A stretch of 14,017 nucleotides of DNA from Alphaproteobacteria bacterium (GTDB lineage: Bacteria; Pseudomonadota; Alphaproteobacteria; DSM-16000; Inquilinaceae), in contig JAJUFW010000023.1 of the NCBI GenBank assembly GCA_029263555.1, positions 1 to 14,017 of the forward strand, given 5' to 3'. Under the pieces are notes generated by a model. It was not told where the DNA came from and did no database searches. It was given only the letters and a program-made list of their open reading frames with translations. Of this stretch, positions 1-6,429 are shown piece by piece (the stretch's first letter is position 1; every line of letters starts with the position of its first letter). The translations under genes were made by a program, and so were the position numbers.

Positions 1-69
1 CCGATGCTATAACGAACAACGGGCCGATCGGTAACGGCGGCGCGGGCGCGACGGCCGCGTAGGGCAGGG

Positions 70-1020
70 TCAGGGATGCGGGAGCAGCGGACCGTAGGCC
101 GCCAGGACCGCCGATACCGTGACTACGGAAAGGACGGTGGAGACGAGGATCGCGGACGAGGTGCGCTCGACATGGACGCCATATTGCTGGGCGACGACGA
201 AGGTCAGGGCGCCGGTGGGCAGTGCGGCGAGGAGGACGGCGCTGGCTGACCAGAACGGATCCATGGGGAACACGGTCTGGATCAATCCCCAGCAGACGAG
301 CGGCTGTCCGACGAGCTTCAGGACGCTGATCCAGACCGCCTCGCCGAGATCGGCGGCGAGCGGCCGGCCCGCCAGGAACAGGCCGATCGCGAAGAGGGCG
401 CACGGGCTGGCCGCGGCGCCGAGGAGTTCGCACAGATTGGCGGCCGGCGTCGGCAGGGGCACGCCCGTTTCCGACCAGGCGATCCCCAGGACCGACGAGA
501 CGACGAGAGGATTGCGCCCGAGCGCCAGGACGGCGTCCAGGATCGCCCGGCCGAGGCCGCACCGGTCGGATGCCGTCAGTTCAAGGGCGACGACTGCGAT
601 TCCGACCGCGACCGCACTCATGATCACCGTCGCAAGCGACGCCGGCGCCAACCCGGCGTCGCCGAACGCCGCGGCGAACAGCGGAATGCCCATGTAGCCG
701 GTGTTGGAGAAGCTGGCGTTCATGCCCTGCATGGTCAGAACGGCGGGCTTGGGCCGGTAACGGAGCGCGCCGATGCCGATCCCGGCCCCCCAGATAATCA
801 GGATGCTGCCGAGGAACGCGCCGATGAAGGGCCAGTGGAGGATCTCGCCGAGCGACGCACCGGCCATAGCCAGGAAGAGGAGCGGCGGCAGCGCGATCCA
901 GTAGACGAACTGGTTGAGCGCCTCGGACGAGGCCTGTCCCAGAAGGCCGGCGCGGCCCAAAAGATACCCCGCCAAGATGATCGCGAAGACCGGCAGGGAG
1001 ACGTCGAGAACCATGGACAT
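70..1020 (-). CDS. AEC family transporter (auxin efflux carrier/malonate permease type)
   Basis: This 316-residue protein is almost entirely hydrophobic, with about ten membrane segments. It opens with a helix at about residues 5-24 (LPVFAIILAGYLLGR), typical of the AEC family (PF03547), and has the usual family length. A polar stretch near the middle (about 95-115, GMNASFSNTGYMGIPL) matches the conserved Asn/Gly-rich crossover of AEC and bile-acid/auxin carriers. The family moves small organic anions such as malonate or other carboxylates across the inner membrane, and the substrate here cannot be read from sequence. The start at 1020 is preferred because AGGA lies 7 nt upstream; a second in-frame ATG lies at 1014. 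It is divergent from the TerB-like gene. The 69 bases to its left hold no gene I can recognise. Family call is firm; substrate unknown. Confidence 0.9.
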   Translation of the reverse strand: MSMVLDVSLPVFAIILAGYLLGRAGLLGQASSEALNQFVYWIALPPLLFLAMAGASLGEILHWPFIGAFLGSILIIWGAGIGIGALRYRPKPAVLTMQGMNASFSNTGYMGIPLFAAAFGDAGLAPASLATVIMSAVAVGIAVVALELTASDRCGLGRAILDAVLALGRNPLVVSSVLGIAWSETGVPLPTPAANLCELLGAAASPCALFAIGLFLAGRPLAADLGEAVWISVLKLVGQPLVCWGLIQTVFPMDPFWSASAVLLAALPTGALTFVVAQQYGVHVERTSSAILVSTVLSVVTVSAVLAAYGPLLPHP

Positions 1021-1072
1021 GGCCGGATCCTAATGTCAGGGGCGGAGCCGGCCGGCATGCCGTGCGGGCCGC

Positions 1073-1101
1073 TTGACGATCCCGCTGGCGTCACGCCAAA
1101 T
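1073..1101 (+). promoter_or_regulatory. Candidate promoter of the TerB-like/dehydrogenase unit with embedded palindrome
   Basis: TTGACG (1073-1078, 5 of 6 matches to a -35 box) is followed after 17 bp by CCAAAT (1096-1101, a weak -10). This would place the RNA start about 30 nt before the ATG at 1138. The spacer contains a perfect palindrome, TGGCGT-C-ACGCCA (1086-1098), a position where a repressor would block polymerase. A second palindrome, CGGCATGCCG, lies at 1053-1062. The promoter and operator reading is inference from position and shape only. Confidence 0.35.
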
Positions 1102-1137
1102 GCCTATCTCACCCGGGAAGCAGGAGCTGAAGGCCAC

Positions 1138-1542
1138 ATGACCGATGCTCACGGCGCGCTCATCTATACCATGGTTCTCGCCGCCGCTTCGAACGGCGAC
1201 ATGACCGACCGGCAGGTCCGAACGCTGAGTGACATGGTGAGCTACCTGCCCGTCTTCCGCAGCTTCGACAAGGACCGGCTGGAGCAGTTGACCCGTGACA
1301 CGGTCAGGCTGCTCAGCGACGAAGACGGGCTGGAGAAGGCGCTGGCGGCGATCGCAGCCGCCCTGCCGGAACCCCTGCGCGAGACCGCCTATGCGATCGC
1401 CTGCGACGTGATCGCGGCGGACGGCACGGCCAGCCAGGAAGAGCTGCGCCTGCTCGAGCTTCTGCGCCACCGCCTGCAGATCGACCGGCTTTGCGCCGCC
1501 GCGATCGAGCGCGGCGCCCGGGCACGGCACCGCACCCTTTAG
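1138..1542 (+). CDS. TerB-like tellurite-resistance family protein
   Basis: A small, all-helical, soluble protein of 134 residues. It matches the short alphaproteobacterial TerB-like proteins (PF05099 fold). The first half has the pattern ALIYTMVLAAASNGDMTDRQ (residues 7-26). The second half repeats it as AYAIACDVIAADGTASQEE (about 83-101), giving the pseudo-symmetric pair of acidic loops that in TerB carry metal-binding Asp/Glu. There is no membrane segment or signal peptide. Despite the family name, most single TerB-like genes are not linked to tellurite resistance, and no terCDEZ genes are nearby, so the role is unknown. The ATG at 1138 has AGGAG 11 nt upstream. An upstream in-frame extension to 835 is rejected because it runs antisense through the AEC gene. 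The dehydrogenase gene begins 13 bp after its stop, suggesting co-transcription. Confidence 0.8.
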   Translation: MTDAHGALIYTMVLAAASNGDMTDRQVRTLSDMVSYLPVFRSFDKDRLEQLTRDTVRLLSDEDGLEKALAAIAAALPEPLRETAYAIACDVIAADGTASQEELRLLELLRHRLQIDRLCAAAIERGARARHRTL

Positions 1543-1555
1543 TCAGGATACCGAC

Positions 1556-2440
1556 ATGACCGATCTCACGGGCCTCGATGCGGGCGTGATCGGCCTCGGC
1601 CTCATGGGCCGGCCGATGGCGCTCAACCTGCACCGGGCCGGCGCCCGGGTCACCGTGCACAACCGCAGCCGCGGCCCCGTCGAGGCGTTGGTCGCCGCCG
1701 GGCTGGAGCCCGCCGAGACGCCCCGCGCGGTCGCCCGGGCCGCAGACACGATCATCCTGATGGTGAGCGACACCCCGGCCGTGGAGGCGGTCCTGACCGG
1801 CCCGGAGGGCGTCATCGAGGGCTTGCGTCCGGGAAGCCTGGTCATCGACATGGGCACGACGGAGGTTCCGGCGACGCGCCGGCTGGCCGCGCTGGTGCGG
1901 GCGGCGGGCGGCGACTATCTGGACGCCCCGGTTTCCGGCGGGCAGATCGGCGCCGAGACGGCGACGTTGACGATCATGGCAGGCGGCACCGAGACGGCCT
2001 TCGCCCGCGCCCTGCCGGTCTTCCGGGTCCTGGGCCAGCGCATCACCCATGTCGGGGAGACGGGCGCCGGCCAGATCGCCAAGGCTGCGAACCAGCTCAT
2101 CGTCGGGCTGACCATCGGCGCGGTCGCCGAAGCCCTGACCCTGGCCGAAGCGGCCGGCGCCGATCCGGCCCGAGTCCGCGAGGCGCTGGAGGGCGGCTTC
2201 GCCTGGAGCCGGGTCATGGAGCTTCACGGCCGGCGCATGATCGAGGGCGACTTCCGCCCCGGCGCCAAGGTTGCGACCCAGCTTAAGGATCTGCGCCAGG
2301 CGGACGAACTGGCCGCCGCCTGCGGCCTCGATCTGCCCGCGCTGAAGCTGAACCGCGCCCTCTACCAGAGGCTCGCCGATCGCGGCGAAGGGGACCTCGA
2401 CCATTCGGCGCTGATCAGGCTGTTCGGGAAACCGGACTGA
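1556..2440 (+). CDS. NAD(P)-dependent 3-hydroxyisobutyrate/tartronate-semialdehyde reductase family (GarR-like)
   Basis: A beta-hydroxyacid dehydrogenase of 294 residues, the standard length. The N-terminal Rossmann domain has GLGLMG at 13-18. The second strand ends in HNRS (35-38); Asn-Arg there, instead of an acidic residue, favours NADP(H), by inference. The substrate-binding signature DAPVSGG is at 123-129. The catalytic lysine is K176 with N179 in GAGQIAKAANQ, and the C-terminal all-helical domain ends with the GarR-like DHSAL (282-286). Enzymes of this family oxidise or reduce 3-hydroxy acids and semialdehydes such as 3-hydroxyisobutyrate, tartronate semialdehyde or succinic semialdehyde in the cytoplasm. 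The pattern around the lysine (KAANQ) and the C terminus is closer to E. coli GarR than to valine-pathway MmsB. No glyoxylate, glucarate or valine genes are adjacent, so the exact substrate is open. It probably shares a transcript with the TerB-like gene. Confidence 0.88.
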   Translation: MTDLTGLDAGVIGLGLMGRPMALNLHRAGARVTVHNRSRGPVEALVAAGLEPAETPRAVARAADTIILMVSDTPAVEAVLTGPEGVIEGLRPGSLVIDMGTTEVPATRRLAALVRAAGGDYLDAPVSGGQIGAETATLTIMAGGTETAFARALPVFRVLGQRITHVGETGAGQIAKAANQLIVGLTIGAVAEALTLAEAAGADPARVREALEGGFAWSRVMELHGRRMIEGDFRPGAKVATQLKDLRQADELAAACGLDLPALKLNRALYQRLADRGEGDLDHSALIRLFGKPD

Positions 2441-2458
2441 AGCGGCCGCGGAGCCGCT
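2441..2458. terminator. Candidate bidirectional terminator hairpin between convergent genes
   Basis: AGCGGC (2441-2446) pairs with GCCGCT (2453-2458) across a 6-nt loop. It fills most of the 25-bp gap between the stops of the dehydrogenase and the dehalogenase-like gene. There is no T run on either side, so it would be an atypical terminator at best. Confidence 0.35.
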
Positions 2459-2465
2459 CCGGCGC

Positions 2466-3350
2466 TCAGCCGGCCGCGTCCCGGTCGAGAAAGGCGATCA
2501 GCGCCTCGTAGGTTTCGGCCGGCCGCTCCTCGGCCAGGAAGTGGCCGCAGTCGAGCGCGTGGCCGCGAACGTCCTCCGCCTTTTCCCGCCAGATCGCGAG
2601 CACGTCGGGGCCGGCCCCTGCCAGCCCCCGGTCGCCCCAGAGGACCAGGGTCGGGCACCGGATCCGGGCTTTCCTGTCGGCACGGTCGTGCTCCAGATCG
2701 ATGGTGGCGCCGGCGCGGTAGTCCTCGCACGCCGCATGGATCGCCGCCGGATCGCGGAAGCAGCGGAGATATTCGCCCATGGCCTCGTCCGCGATCGCCC
2801 CTTCGGTGCCGCACCAGGACGCGATCGTCCGCCGCAGGTAGAAATCCGGATCCGCACCGATCATGCGCTCCGGCAGGTCGGCGGGCTGGGCCAGGAAGAA
2901 CCAGTGATAGTAGTCGAGCGCGATCCGGCTGTTCACCTGCTCGAATACCGTCAGCGTCGGCAGGATGTCCAGGAGCGCGAGCCGGCGGACCCGTTCCGGA
3001 TGGTCGAGCGCCATGCGATGGGCGACGCGCGCCCCCCGGTCGTGGCCGACCACCTGGAAGAGGTCGAAGCCCAGCGCCTCCATGACCTGGACCTGGTCCG
3101 CCGCCATCGAGCGCTTGGAATAGGCCTCGTGCGCGGGATCGCCGGCGGGCTTCGCGCTGTCGCCATAGCCGCGCAGATCGGGCATGACGACGGTGAAATC
3201 CTCCGCCAGGGCGGGCGCGATCCGGAACCACATCACATGGGTCTGCGGGAACCCGTGCAGGAGCAGGAGCGGCGGTCCTTCGCCCGCGACGGCGACATGG
3301 ATCGCACCGGCTTCCGTCTCGATGAATTCGCGCCTGGGGCCGTCGCCCAT
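2466..3350 (-). CDS. Alpha/beta hydrolase, fluoroacetate/haloacetate dehalogenase type
   Basis: A 294-residue alpha/beta-hydrolase. The oxyanion region is LLHGFPQTHVMW (30-41), followed by DLRGYGDSAKP (58-68). The nucleophile elbow VGHDRGAR (101-108) has Asp104 where ordinary esterases have Ser. All residues shown to matter in fluoroacetate dehalogenase have counterparts here: nucleophile D104, carboxylate-binding R105 and R108, acid D128, halide pocket H149, W150 and Y211, and general base H270 in the GHF motif. By my recollection of the Burkholderia FA1 enzyme, the first six carry the same numbers there. Family enzymes hydrolyse haloacetates to glycolate and halide in the cytoplasm. The epoxide-hydrolase/dehalogenase family is certain; activity on the C-F bond is inference. 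The start at 3350 has a strong GGAGGAAG site, and longer in-frame starts would run into hisS. It is divergent from hisS and has no halide exporter or regulator next to it. Confidence 0.88.
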   Translation of the reverse strand: MGDGPRREFIETEAGAIHVAVAGEGPPLLLLHGFPQTHVMWFRIAPALAEDFTVVMPDLRGYGDSAKPAGDPAHEAYSKRSMAADQVQVMEALGFDLFQVVGHDRGARVAHRMALDHPERVRRLALLDILPTLTVFEQVNSRIALDYYHWFFLAQPADLPERMIGADPDFYLRRTIASWCGTEGAIADEAMGEYLRCFRDPAAIHAACEDYRAGATIDLEHDRADRKARIRCPTLVLWGDRGLAGAGPDVLAIWREKAEDVRGHALDCGHFLAEERPAETYEALIAFLDRDAAG

Positions 3351-3360
3351 GTTTCTTCCT

Positions 3361-3377
3361 CCGATGCCGTCCATCGG
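3361..3377 (-). promoter_or_regulatory. Inverted repeat touching the ribosome-binding site of the dehalogenase-like gene
   Basis: CCGATG (3361-3366) and CATCGG (3372-3377) are perfect 6-bp arms around a 5-nt loop. In the dehalogenase mRNA the hairpin ends with the first bases of the Shine-Dalgarno sequence GGAGGAAG, 11 nt before the ATG. It could be a leader hairpin or a repressor operator. A second imperfect repeat, TTGCG (3394-3398)/CGCAA (3406-3410), lies further up in the 90-bp region shared with hisS. Function is inferred only. Confidence 0.35.
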
Positions 3378-3440
3378 GGAAGTGTGCAGGAGGTTGCGTC
3401 CGCGGCGCAATCTCCCTAAACGATAGGCTCCCATCCATCG

Positions 3441-4799
3441 GTGAGCGGCCTTCCTCCCGTGTCCGACAAGCAGATCATCAAGCCCCAGCCGATCAGCGGC
3501 TTTCCCGAATGGCTGCCAGAGCAGAAGCTGGTAGAGGAGCGTCTGCTGCGGATCATCCGCCGCGAGTTCGAGCGCTTCGGCTTCACGCCCATCGAGACCC
3601 CCGCGGTCGAACGCAAGGAAATCCTGACGGCCAAGGGGATCGTCGAGAAGGAGATCTACGCGCTGTCGCGCCTCGCCGCCGGCGAAGGGGAGGATCCGTC
3701 GACCGAAATGGCGCTCCATTTCGACCTGACGGTGCCGCTGGCCCGCTACGTCTCCCAGCACAACAGCCAGCTCTCCTTTCAGTTCCGCCGCTACCAGATC
3801 CAGAAGGTCTGGCGCGGCGAGCGGCCGCAGGCCGGCCGGTTCCGCGAATTCTACCAGTGCGACATCGACATCGTCGGCAACGGCTCCTTGAGCGCGCTGA
3901 ACGATGCCGAGATCCCTTGCGTCATCCACTCGATCTTCAGCCAGATCGGGATCGGCCGCTTCGTGATCCGGATCAACAACCGCAAGGTCCTGCAGGGGCT
4001 TCTGGAGATCCACGGCGTGCCGCAGGACCGCTACCAGGCGGCGCTCCGGGCCATCGACAGCCTGGAGAAGATCGGCGAAGAGAAGGTGGCGAACGAGCTG
4101 ATCTCCGACGCCGGCATGGCGGCGGACAGGGCGCGCGCGCTGCTGGAGCTCCTGACGACGGCGCCCGACCTCGACGCGCTTCGCCGCATGGACGGGTCCG
4201 AGACGCTGCGCCGCGGCGTCGACGAATTGTCCGAGGTGGCGGCCGGGCTGCGGGCGCTCGGCATGCCTGACGACGTCTGGCGGATCGACCTCACGATCGC
4301 CCGCGGGCTCGACTACTACACCGGGACCGTCTACGAGACGCAGCTGGTCGACAATCCGGAGATCGGCAGCATCTGCTCCGGCGGGCGCTACGACGACCTT
4401 GCGTCCAACTATACCCGCCAGAACCTGCCCGGCGTCGGCATTTCGATCGGCTTGACGCGGCTTCTGTCCCGGCTGTTCGATGCGGGCCTTCTGAAGCCGG
4501 GAGCGCAGACCCCGGCAACGGTCCTGGTCACCACGATGGACCGGCGCTTCCTGGCGGACTATTTGGCGCTTGCCTCCGAACTGCGCCGGGCGGGCATCGA
4601 CACCGAAGTCTATACCGAACCGAAACGGCTGGGTGACCAGTTGAAATACGCCGACCGGAAGGGCTTCCGCGTCGCCGTGGTCGCCGGCGATTCCGAGTTC
4701 GCGGAGAACAGCCTGACGGTGAAGGACCTGGCGTCCGGCGCCCAGATGCGGATTCCGCGGGAGAACCTGGTCGAGGCGGTCAGCGTCCTCGTGCGCTGA
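3441..4799 (+). CDS. hisS: Histidyl-tRNA synthetase
   Basis: A class II aminoacyl-tRNA synthetase of 452 residues, which charges tRNA-His with histidine in the cytoplasm. The ATP/histidine-binding core includes HFDLTVPLARYV (93-104). The motif 2 loop is WRGERPQAGRFREFYQ (124-139). The histidine-specific motif ARGLDYYTG is at 287-295 and motif 3 is GVGISIGLTRLL (331-342). The C-terminal anticodon-binding domain spans about 358-452. The GTG at 3441 has no good ribosome-binding site. The GTG at 3459, giving MSDKQIIKPQP, is an equally likely start, and upstream purines are poor for both. The N terminus (SGFPEWLPEQKLVEERLL) and motif 2 resemble actinobacterial HisRS more than the usual alphaproteobacterial type, which reads RNEKPGPGRFRQFMQ there. 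It stands alone, without hisZ, hisG or prfA, convergent with marR. Confidence 0.96.
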   Translation: MSGLPPVSDKQIIKPQPISGFPEWLPEQKLVEERLLRIIRREFERFGFTPIETPAVERKEILTAKGIVEKEIYALSRLAAGEGEDPSTEMALHFDLTVPLARYVSQHNSQLSFQFRRYQIQKVWRGERPQAGRFREFYQCDIDIVGNGSLSALNDAEIPCVIHSIFSQIGIGRFVIRINNRKVLQGLLEIHGVPQDRYQAALRAIDSLEKIGEEKVANELISDAGMAADRARALLELLTTAPDLDALRRMDGSETLRRGVDELSEVAAGLRALGMPDDVWRIDLTIARGLDYYTGTVYETQLVDNPEIGSICSGGRYDDLASNYTRQNLPGVGISIGLTRLLSRLFDAGLLKPGAQTPATVLVTTMDRRFLADYLALASELRRAGIDTEVYTEPKRLGDQLKYADRKGFRVAVVAGDSEFAENSLTVKDLASGAQMRIPRENLVEAVSVLVR

Positions 4800-4805
4800 T
4801 TCGGC

Positions 4806-4825
4806 GGGGCGCGCCTCAGCGCCCC
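4806..4825. terminator. Terminator-like hairpin between hisS and marR
   Basis: GGGGCGC (4806-4812) and GCGCCCC (4819-4825) form a perfect 7-bp GC stem with a 6-nt loop, 6 nt after the hisS stop. The loop contains the complement of the MarR stop codon (4816-4818), so one hairpin could serve both convergent genes. No T run follows on either strand. Confidence 0.45.
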
Positions 4826-5295
4826 TGGCCGCTCAGAAGGCTGCGGAAGATCGCCACCGCCTCGGCCGTGCCGCCCTGCAGCGGCCGGAAGAACGCGGCA
4901 TCGGCCTCCAGCATGGCCGGCATCGCCTGGTTGAGGCGCTCGGCCCCGGCCTCGGTGACCTTCAGCGCCTTCGCCCGGGCGTCTTGCTCGCTGGACGAGC
5001 GGATGATGAGCCCGGCCTTCTCCAGCGTGCGGACGACCTGGGAGGTCATCATGGCGTCGGTCTTGCAGAACTGCGCAAGACGGGCCTGGCTGACCGCCCC
5101 CTCCTTATGCTCCAGCCAGGCGAGCCCGGCCAGAAGCACGAACTGCACATGGGTGAGGCCGAGGGGCTCCAGCGTCGCCCGCATGCGCCGCTGCCACTGA
5201 TTGGTCACCTGCCACAACAGAAAGCCGGGGCTGTTCTCCGGACGCAGCGTCCGGGTCAGCGTCGGCCAGTCGATCGTAACGCGGCGGTCGCCCAT
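4816..5295 (-). CDS. MarR family transcriptional regulator
   Basis: A 159-residue winged-helix DNA-binding protein of typical MarR length. An N-terminal dimerisation helix (about 25-45, LLWQVTNQWQRRMRATL) is followed by the helix-turn-helix. The recognition helix is near 80-95 (DAMMTSQVVRTLEKAG). The wing, with the characteristic Asp-x-Arg (D105, R107), sits in SSEQDARAKAL (101-111). A C-terminal helix completes the dimer interface. Such proteins usually repress a neighbouring or own promoter and let go when a small phenolic or oxidant ligand binds. No efflux or catabolic gene lies in the same unit, so autoregulation is the safest guess. The ATG at 5295 has AGGAAGG 4 nt upstream. A palindrome suited to MarR lies about 70 nt before the start. 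Confidence 0.9.
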   Translation of the reverse strand: MGDRRVTIDWPTLTRTLRPENSPGFLLWQVTNQWQRRMRATLEPLGLTHVQFVLLAGLAWLEHKEGAVSQARLAQFCKTDAMMTSQVVRTLEKAGLIIRSSSEQDARAKALKVTEAGAERLNQAMPAMLEADAAFFRPLQGGTAEAVAIFRSLLSGQGR

Positions 5296-5361
5296 GAAAC
5301 CTTCCTGAATGTTCCTCGCGGATCGAGCGGCGGAAGCCGCCCGCAACTTTCTGAAAGTAAT

Positions 5362-5375
5362 AAATGCATTTGCAT
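5362..5375 (-). promoter_or_regulatory. Candidate MarR operator upstream of marR
   Basis: AAATGCATTT (5362-5371) is a perfect 10-bp palindrome overlapping a second TGCAT copy (5371-5375). It sits in a conspicuously AT-rich patch (about 5346-5380) within GC-rich surroundings. On the marR strand TTGATG, a -35-like hexamer, directly precedes it, though I cannot find a good -10 at the expected spacing. MarR proteins typically bind such TGCA-centred palindromes, so autorepression is plausible but inferred. Confidence 0.45.
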
Positions 5376-5458
5376 CAAGTGTGGAACTATCTCTTCCCGC
5401 CGGGCCCCGCCACAGGGATCGTTCCCGGCCGACCGGACGATGGCGGTCCGTCCCCGTC

Positions 5459-5475
5459 CCAGCCCGGACGGCTGG
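5459..5475 (-). terminator. Candidate terminator hairpin of the AraC-type regulator gene
   Basis: CCAGCC (5459-5464) pairs with GGCTGG (5470-5475) around a 5-nt loop, starting 6 nt after the regulator's stop codon on the minus strand. The stem is short and no T run follows, so this is weak. The rest of 5296-5481 holds the marR leader and the palindrome described separately; I see no gene in it. Confidence 0.3.
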
Positions 5476-5481
5476 ATACGG

Positions 5482-6291
5482 TCAGGCCAGGGCGGCCGCC
5501 CACCGCGCCGGGGTCAGACCGTAGGCGCGCTTGAACTGTCGCGACATATGACTTTGATCGGCAAATCCGGCGGCCGCTGACGCCTCCGCCAGGCCCATCC
5601 CGTCCCTCACCATCGAACGCAGCCGGTCCAGCCGTCGCAGCGTCCGGAAGCGGCTGGGGCTGGTGCCGAAGGCGGCGCGGAACTGCCGGGCCAGCGTCCA
5701 CCGGTCGAGGCCCGAAAGCGCTTCCAGTTCCGCCATCGAGTGGCATTCCGCCGGCGCCGCCGCAATGAGGTCGCGCACCCTTCGCAGGCGGTCAAGGGCC
5801 AGCGGGGCAGCCGGCCGTCTCGGGCGCCCGGGCGACGCACCGACCAGCAGATTGGCGAGCGCGACGACCAGCCCCGTCCGGGTCAGATCGTCAAGCTCGT
5901 CCTCCAGGTCCCAGATCTCCGACGCGACGCGCTCCGGCAGCCGATGGGCGTCGACGACCGGATCGGGCACGAAGGGCAGCGAGCCGCCGCCGATCGCTTC
6001 CTGGACCAGGGCGGGATCGACATAGACGATGCGGTAGGCGAAGCCTTCCTCCGTCCCGGCGCCGCCATCGTGAAGCTCGTCCGGGTGCAGGACGTGGCAC
6101 TGGCCCGGCAGGCAGTGCCAGCGCTGTCCCCTGAAGTTGAAGCTCTGAACGCCGGCCAGCGTGATGCCGATCGCATAGGTGTCGTGCCTGTGCAGGGCGA
6201 AGGCCGGCCCCTTCCCCCGAAATCGGGCCTCCAGGCGCTCGATCCCGGTCGCACCGGCCCCGAACCGGATGCTGTCCTCCTTGGCGACCAT
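5482..6291 (-). CDS. AraC family transcriptional regulator with N-terminal cupin domain
   Basis: A 269-residue regulator. The N-terminal half (about 28-95) is an AraC-type sugar-binding-like cupin with HRHDTYAIGITLAGVQSF (34-51) and PGQCHVLHPDELHDG (62-76), including the HxH and His-Pro residues common in this fold. The C-terminal part (about 165-266) is the double helix-turn-helix of AraC/XylS proteins. It contains LARQFRAAFGTSPSRF and ends in the signature AAAGFADQSHMSRQFKRAYG (239-258), followed by LTPARW. It probably activates the divergent LysE-type exporter gene, 138 bp away, in response to a small ligand. Cupin-AraC regulators of this size are often paired with LysE exporters. The start at 6291 has GGGA/GGGAG upstream. 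Ligand unknown. Confidence 0.9.
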   Translation of the reverse strand: MVAKEDSIRFGAGATGIERLEARFRGKGPAFALHRHDTYAIGITLAGVQSFNFRGQRWHCLPGQCHVLHPDELHDGGAGTEEGFAYRIVYVDPALVQEAIGGGSLPFVPDPVVDAHRLPERVASEIWDLEDELDDLTRTGLVVALANLLVGASPGRPRRPAAPLALDRLRRVRDLIAAAPAECHSMAELEALSGLDRWTLARQFRAAFGTSPSRFRTLRRLDRLRSMVRDGMGLAEASAAAGFADQSHMSRQFKRAYGLTPARWAAALA

Positions 6292-6360
6292 TTCCCTGGC
6301 TCCCGCATTCGCGGCCGACGGGCCCGGCCGTCACGACCGTTCAAGACCCGGCGTCCTGCC

Positions 6361-6390
6361 TTCGCCTAACGTAGACATGAACCTTATACC
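6361..6390 (+). promoter_or_regulatory. Weak candidate promoter for the LysE-family exporter
   Basis: TTCGCC (6361-6366) and TATACC (6385-6390) are separated by 18 bp and lie 40 nt before the preferred ATG at 6430. Each hexamer matches only 3-4 consensus positions, as expected for an activator-dependent promoter. The activator would be the divergent AraC-type protein. A GC-rich inverted repeat, GACGG/CCGTC, lies near 6318-6333 in the same 138-bp region. Confidence 0.25.
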
Positions 6391-6429
6391 AGAAGCGCCA
6401 TGCCTGCTCGACAGGCGGAAAGTGCCAAG

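Noticed and set aside
119..697. A 192-residue open frame opposite the AEC transporter
   Set aside because: It is Thr/Arg/Ala-rich, matches no family and is fully antisense to a clear membrane transporter.
835..1137. N-terminal extension of the TerB-like gene by 101 residues
   Set aside because: It is antisense to the AEC gene start and of low-complexity charged composition. The ATG at 1138 has its own ribosome-binding site and matches relatives.
3388..3393. AGGAGG on the plus strand upstream of hisS
   Set aside because: It is a perfect Shine-Dalgarno match, but no ATG or GTG lies 5-12 nt downstream in any usable frame. The hisS start codons are 48 nt or more away, so it is most likely chance.
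3351..4013. N-terminal extension of the dehalogenase-like gene to 515 residues
   Set aside because: The extra 221 residues run antisense through hisS. The ATG at 3350 has a strong ribosome-binding site and gives the family's normal length.
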